Below, piece after piece: positions 60,854-64,000 of a DNA stretch of 64,000 nucleotides; position 1 is the first letter of the stretch, and every line of letters starts with the position of its first letter. This stretch comes from JANXZS01 sp963797255. GTDB taxonomy: Bacteria; Acidobacteriota; Terriglobia; Terriglobales; Acidobacteriaceae. The translations under genes were made by a program, and so were the position numbers. Location: contig CAWCOV010000001.1 of NCBI GenBank assembly GCA_963797255.1, forward strand, positions 744,001-808,000, given 5' to 3'. The notes below the pieces were generated by a model. The model ran no database searches. It saw only the letters and a program-made list of their open reading frames with translations, and was not told the origin of the DNA.

Positions 60854-62257
60854 TAGCAAGTGATCTGTCCGCATAGCGTGCGGCGAGGATGGAGCCATGC
60901 ACATGAGCATGGAGATCTATCCGAGGACCGCGGCGGAGCGGGCGATGAAGTTACAGGAAGTTTTGTTACGCGCCACATCGGGCAAGATCCAGTGGCGTCA
61001 GGCAGCGGAGTTGATTGGCATCAGCGAGCGGCAGATGCGTCGCTGGCGGACGCGCTATGAGGAGCAAGGGTACCAGGGCTTGCTGGATCGGCGACGGCGG
61101 AAGCCAAGTAGCAGACGAGTGGCGAAGGCGCAGGCGGAAGAGGTTCTGAGCCTGTACCGGGACAAGTATTTCGATCTGAACGTGCGGCACTTTCATGAGA
61201 AGCTCGGCGAGGAACATCAGATCGGGTTGAGCTATACGTGGGTCAAGCAGGCGCTGCAGGCAGCTGGCCTGGTGAAGCGCAAGGCCAGGCGGGGCGTGCA
61301 CCGCAGGCGGCGTGAACGGCGTCCACTGCCGGGGATGATGCTGCACATCGACGGAAGCGATCACCAGTGGTTTCAGGATGAGCGCCGGCACGACCTGATC
61401 GTGATCCTGGACGATGCCACCAGCGAGATCTACTATGCGCAGCTGGCCGAAGAAGAAACAACGGCAACCGTGATGGCCGGGTTGCGGGCGGTGATCGAAC
61501 GGAAGGGGCTGTTCTGTTCACTCTATTCCGACCGTGGAGCCCATTTCTGGCTGACGCCGAAGAGCGGCGGCAAGGTCGATTATGAGCGCCCTACGCAGCT
61601 AGGCCGTGCCATGAAGGAACTGGGAGTGCATATGATCCCGTCCTACTCTCCGCAGGCGCGGGGACGCTCGGAGCGCAACTTCTCTACCTGGCAGGGACGG
61701 TTGCCGCAGGAGTTGCGATTGCGCGGGATCCGAACTCTCGAAGCGGCCAACGAGTTTCTCCATAAGACCTACATCGCGGAGTTCAACCGCCGTTTTACAG
61801 TTCAGGCAGCGCAGCGAGGAACAGCATTTCTATCCTGCCGGCACAGGAACCTAGAAATGGTGTTCACGCAACGCTACGAGCGCACGGTTGATCGGGACAA
61901 CACCGTGCGCTTTCACAACCTGGTGATGCAGCTCGAGCGTGCCCACTGGCGCCCGACCCTGGCCGGATGCAAGGTCATCATCCATCAGCATCTGGACACC
62001 ACCTTGACCCTCATGATCGCTGGGCATCGCATCGGACACTACAGCGCTGAAGGAAAACTATTAACGTCGCTGAGCAAAAAACAAATCAAGGCCGTGGAAA
62101 AGACGTGGAATGGAAAAGTCAAAAAGCAGACTTTCCCACACCACTTGCAAATCCCGCAAAGAACGCAGGATTCACACTTTCCCACAACCTCTACGGCTAT
62201 TAACTTATGAAACCGGACATTTCATTTGTTCTCAAAAGCGGACATTTTCACTTGCTA
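60854..62257 (+). mobile_element. ISNCY/IS1202-like insertion sequence
   Basis: An imperfect inverted repeat TAGCAAGTGA-TC-TGTCCGC (60854-60872) and its counterpart (62238-62257) bracket one transposase gene; the spacer between the two conserved blocks differs by one base. Two CGGACATTT direct repeats lie near the right end. Target duplication could not be settled by eye. Confidence 0.7.
60897..62210 (+). CDS. ISNCY/IS1202-family DDE transposase
   Basis: This is a 437-residue transposase. An N-terminal helix-turn-helix (WRQAAELIGISERQMRRWRT) is followed by a second one (VRHFHEKLGEEHQIGLSYTW). The RNase-H-like core has the DDE triad: MLHIDGSDHQWF, LYSDRGAHFWLT and ARGRSERNFSTWQGRLPQEL. A basic C-terminal domain follows. 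The frame is intact. A second ATG at 60903 has better spacing from GGAG than the first. The acidobacterial context and layout fit the IS1202/ISNCY group more than IS481. Confidence 0.9.
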   Translation: MHMSMEIYPRTAAERAMKLQEVLLRATSGKIQWRQAAELIGISERQMRRWRTRYEEQGYQGLLDRRRRKPSSRRVAKAQAEEVLSLYRDKYFDLNVRHFHEKLGEEHQIGLSYTWVKQALQAAGLVKRKARRGVHRRRRERRPLPGMMLHIDGSDHQWFQDERRHDLIVILDDATSEIYYAQLAEEETTATVMAGLRAVIERKGLFCSLYSDRGAHFWLTPKSGGKVDYERPTQLGRAMKELGVHMIPSYSPQARGRSERNFSTWQGRLPQELRLRGIRTLEAANEFLHKTYIAEFNRRFTVQAAQRGTAFLSCRHRNLEMVFTQRYERTVDRDNTVRFHNLVMQLERAHWRPTLAGCKVIIHQHLDTTLTLMIAGHRIGHYSAEGKLLTSLSKKQIKAVEKTWNGKVKKQTFPHHLQIPQRTQDSHFPTTSTAINL

Positions 62258-62663
62258 ACGACACTATGAAGTTAACCACGCTCAGCACTCCATTTCTGCC
62301 GCCAGCTCGGTGCGTCCGATCAACGACAACTCACAAAACTTCAATGACTGCAATCGAAGCCAGCAGAAGCGAGATTCGAGTCAATTCTTTCTAGTTCAAG
62401 ACTCGAACGAAAATATGAGCGGGCAATGTCACTCGACGCCAATATGCGTAGACGGCAGCCTTCAACAAGATGGCAAATACGATCGTAGAGTGGCGCGGAT
62501 AATTTTTGCACCCAATTCCGGTGGGACGCGTCTCAAGGATGGAGTACCAAACTCCTAATTCGCACTAAAGCATTCGCCTGTACGTCACGGTGGCCACGCC
62601 GCCACCAAACTGAGGATCGAATCCTTCCGGCGCAACTCAAAATGTCAGTGATTTCTCTGGTCG
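62258..62663. other. Gene-free stretch
   Basis: Only short frames without motifs. It lies between the IS and the helix-turn-helix gene and may include that gene's promoter. Confidence 0.55.
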
Positions 62664-62685
62664 CTATCGGGGTTTCCCCCGATAG
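62664..62685. promoter_or_regulatory. Perfect inverted repeat upstream of helix-turn-helix gene
   Basis: CTATCGGGG (62664-62672) and CCCCGATAG (62677-62685) form a 9-bp stem with a TTTC loop, ending 14 nt before ATG 62700. It could be an operator, a translation-blocking hairpin or a transposon-end relic. Confidence 0.4.
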
Positions 62686-62699
62686 GCATTTGCCTTGCC

Positions 62700-62963
62700 A
62701 TGCGAGATGCTGACTTCGGAAGGTCTTATGAAAGAGAACGAAAACGTGGCTTACATAATGAACGCCACTTCTCACCCGTTGAGCTTGCAGAGATGTGGGC
62801 CCTGTCGGCACCTGTCATCAGGGAATTATTCGCTGATGAGCCAGGGGTCATAAAGATCGGTAAACCATCGCGCAGAATTGGTAGATCGCTTAAGCGGTCA
62901 TACTACTCGTTGCGGATCCCTGAATCAGTCGCGGAAAGGGTCCATCGCAGGCTAGCCGCTTAA
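62700..62963 (+). CDS. Small helix-turn-helix (excisionase-like) protein
   Basis: An 87-residue basic protein. After a charged leader, HFSPVELAEMWALSAPVIRE forms a helix-turn-helix as in excisionase and MerR-type mobile-element regulators, followed by a wing-like IKIGKPSRRIGRS. No clear ribosome-binding site precedes ATG 62700, so the start is tentative. It converges on the recombinase gene with a shared terminator, the usual place for a recombination directionality factor. Confidence 0.7.
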   Translation: MRDADFGRSYERERKRGLHNERHFSPVELAEMWALSAPVIRELFADEPGVIKIGKPSRRIGRSLKRSYYSLRIPESVAERVHRRLAA

Positions 62964-62968
62964 CGACA

Positions 62969-63000
62969 AAAAGAGGGGAGCTATGAGGCTACCCTCTTTT
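62969..63000. terminator. Bidirectional terminator between HTH and recombinase genes
   Basis: AAAAGAGGG (62969-62977) pairs with CCCTCTTTT (62992-63000), giving a T-run on both strands. An inner AGC/GCT pairing adds to the stem. It sits between two converging genes. Confidence 0.75.
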
Positions 63001-63016
63001 GCGTTCATGTGATCGT

Positions 63017-63928
63017 TTATTCGTTCTCCAATACTTCACGCAGATACGCGTTATCCAACGCCTTAACCCACGGCGCGTAGTTTCGGCGCAACATTTCCGT
63101 ATCGACATGACCCAACATCTTGGCGACTAGCTCTGGTCGATGACCTGCAACCAGTTGCTTGACAGCGAAGCTGTGTCGGAACTGTTTGATGTTCGCTGGC
63201 TTCGTTCTTTGCTTACCGCTGTCGTCGAGTCCGGGTAGCAACACAGTCTCTACACCGGCAGCCACGATGCACTTGCGAAGCTTTCTAGACCATACCTGCA
63301 AATCCGAGCGAAGCTTATTCGATGAGTCTCTAAAAGGCATTCCAGACGAGCAGTGTTGAACGAGCGGAATATCACGGAGTCTTTTCGCTACATCGGGAGC
63401 CAATATGACGATGGCATCTACGTCGGTTTTGTGACGCTTGTATCGATAGACGGGAACCGTCCGGCCGACTATCGTCTCGTCTTTAATGCGTCCGGGCTGA
63501 TGCAGGACAGCATCGATCAAGTCACACCCTGTCTTTAGAAGGAGGTCAAGGAACCTCTGAGTCCTCTCATCTGCTTTCGATGCGGCTCCGATGATCGCAG
63601 CAAGCTGCTCATTGGTGTACGGTCCTTGAAGGTGATTGGTCGGCGCTTTGCTTGGAGGGATTGCTGCGATCGGATTGTCCGTTATGACCTTCCGCTCTTG
63701 CAGATACATGAAGAAGCTGCGAAGGCACGTCCAGCTTTTGCGACGCGTAGATTCCGCGAATTGATCCCAGTGTTTCGATCCGTACCACGCTTCCAATTGC
63801 AACGTGGTTATGTCGTTGATGTATATGATTCCCTTCGAGCTAGCCCACACCCTCGGATGCTTAAGAAGCGCGCTGTATTGGCGCGTTAGTCCTCGTTGTT
63901 CATCATCGATGCGTACTGCTCTAGCCAT
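63017..63928 (-). CDS. Tyrosine recombinase / phage-type integrase with atypical active site
   Basis: This is a 303-residue protein. The N-terminal core-binding domain (~1-95) is followed by a catalytic domain (~105-300). The beta-hairpin Lys (KRHKTD), the late His in KMLGHVDTEM and the nucleophile Tyr in RRNYAPW are present. The first catalytic Arg, expected in the TGxR or GxAIRDA segment, is missing (TGCDLIDAV). The HxxR box reads KQFR, so its His is lost. Either the enzyme is inactive or the family uses other residues. It faces the excisionase-like gene. Confidence 0.85.
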   Translation of the reverse strand: MARAVRIDDEQRGLTRQYSALLKHPRVWASSKGIIYINDITTLQLEAWYGSKHWDQFAESTRRKSWTCLRSFFMYLQERKVITDNPIAAIPPSKAPTNHLQGPYTNEQLAAIIGAASKADERTQRFLDLLLKTGCDLIDAVLHQPGRIKDETIVGRTVPVYRYKRHKTDVDAIVILAPDVAKRLRDIPLVQHCSSGMPFRDSSNKLRSDLQVWSRKLRKCIVAAGVETVLLPGLDDSGKQRTKPANIKQFRHSFAVKQLVAGHRPELVAKMLGHVDTEMLRRNYAPWVKALDNAYLREVLENE

Positions 63929-64000
63929 CCAGAGTCCGCACGCATCCTCTATACTTGTCTTAGAGAGTGTTGTTGACCTAACCGCGGCTATCTCCGGATC

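Noticed and set aside
1..64000. CRISPR arrays, rRNA genes, prophage structural genes
   Set aside because: No regularly spaced repeats, no rRNA-like stretches and no capsid, portal or tail genes were found.

Overview
The window looks like a chromosomal segment of an Acidobacteriota bacterium, most likely class Terriglobia. The support is the mix of families: two CRTAC1/ASPIC-UnbV beta-propeller proteins beside a VWFA-related acidobacterial protein and a TPR protein, a TonB-receptor-like outer-membrane protein with an N-terminal carboxypeptidase-regulatory domain, an FG-GAP surface protein, and small secreted proteins of acidobacterial type. This was judged by reading the sequence; no database search was run.

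Layout. 1-7.3 kb: TPR and two CRTAC1 genes (+), then VWFA and TPR genes (-), all exported. 7.5-8.7 kb: tRNA-Ser(CGA), a STAS protein and a small membrane protein. 8.8-18.8 kb: a four-gene minus-strand operon (GAF protein, giant Ser/Thr kinase with NTPase and TPR-like regions, exported CxxCH protein, and a protein resembling the N-terminal half of violacein enzyme VioB), facing a membrane SpoIIE-type phosphatase (+). This is the most likely undescribed system in the window. 19-25.7 kb: APC permease, then a CpxA/CpxR-like two-component pair divergent from a TonB-receptor-like gene, with a CpxR-type direct repeat between them. 25.7-31.9 kb: epimerase, VOC, AraC, aldo/keto reductase and lipocalin-like genes. 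Part of this stretch is bracketed by copies of a tRNA-Asp 3' end.

29-39.7 kb is a decaying zone. The aldo/keto reductase, a GH3 glycosidase, a membrane-anchored regulator and a GH9-like glycosidase remnant all carry frameshifts, and a PadR fragment and an amber-interrupted small membrane protein lie among them. 39.8-43.0 kb is an intact L-fucose-type catabolic operon (lactonase, dehydrogenase, FucP-type symporter), followed by an FG-GAP/Ig surface protein.

46.9-62.3 kb is mobile-element-rich. It has two IS110-family (IS1111-type) elements with terminal inverted repeats and long 3' non-coding ends, and one ISNCY/IS1202-like element. Between them lie a Tat-exported aminotransferase, a CPBP protease, a truncated methyltransferase, a decayed conserved small gene, a complete STAS-MlaE/MlaF/MlaD/lipoprotein (MCE) lipid-transport operon and a SYLF-domain remnant. 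The window ends with a helix-turn-helix protein convergent with a tyrosine recombinase that seems to lack key catalytic residues.
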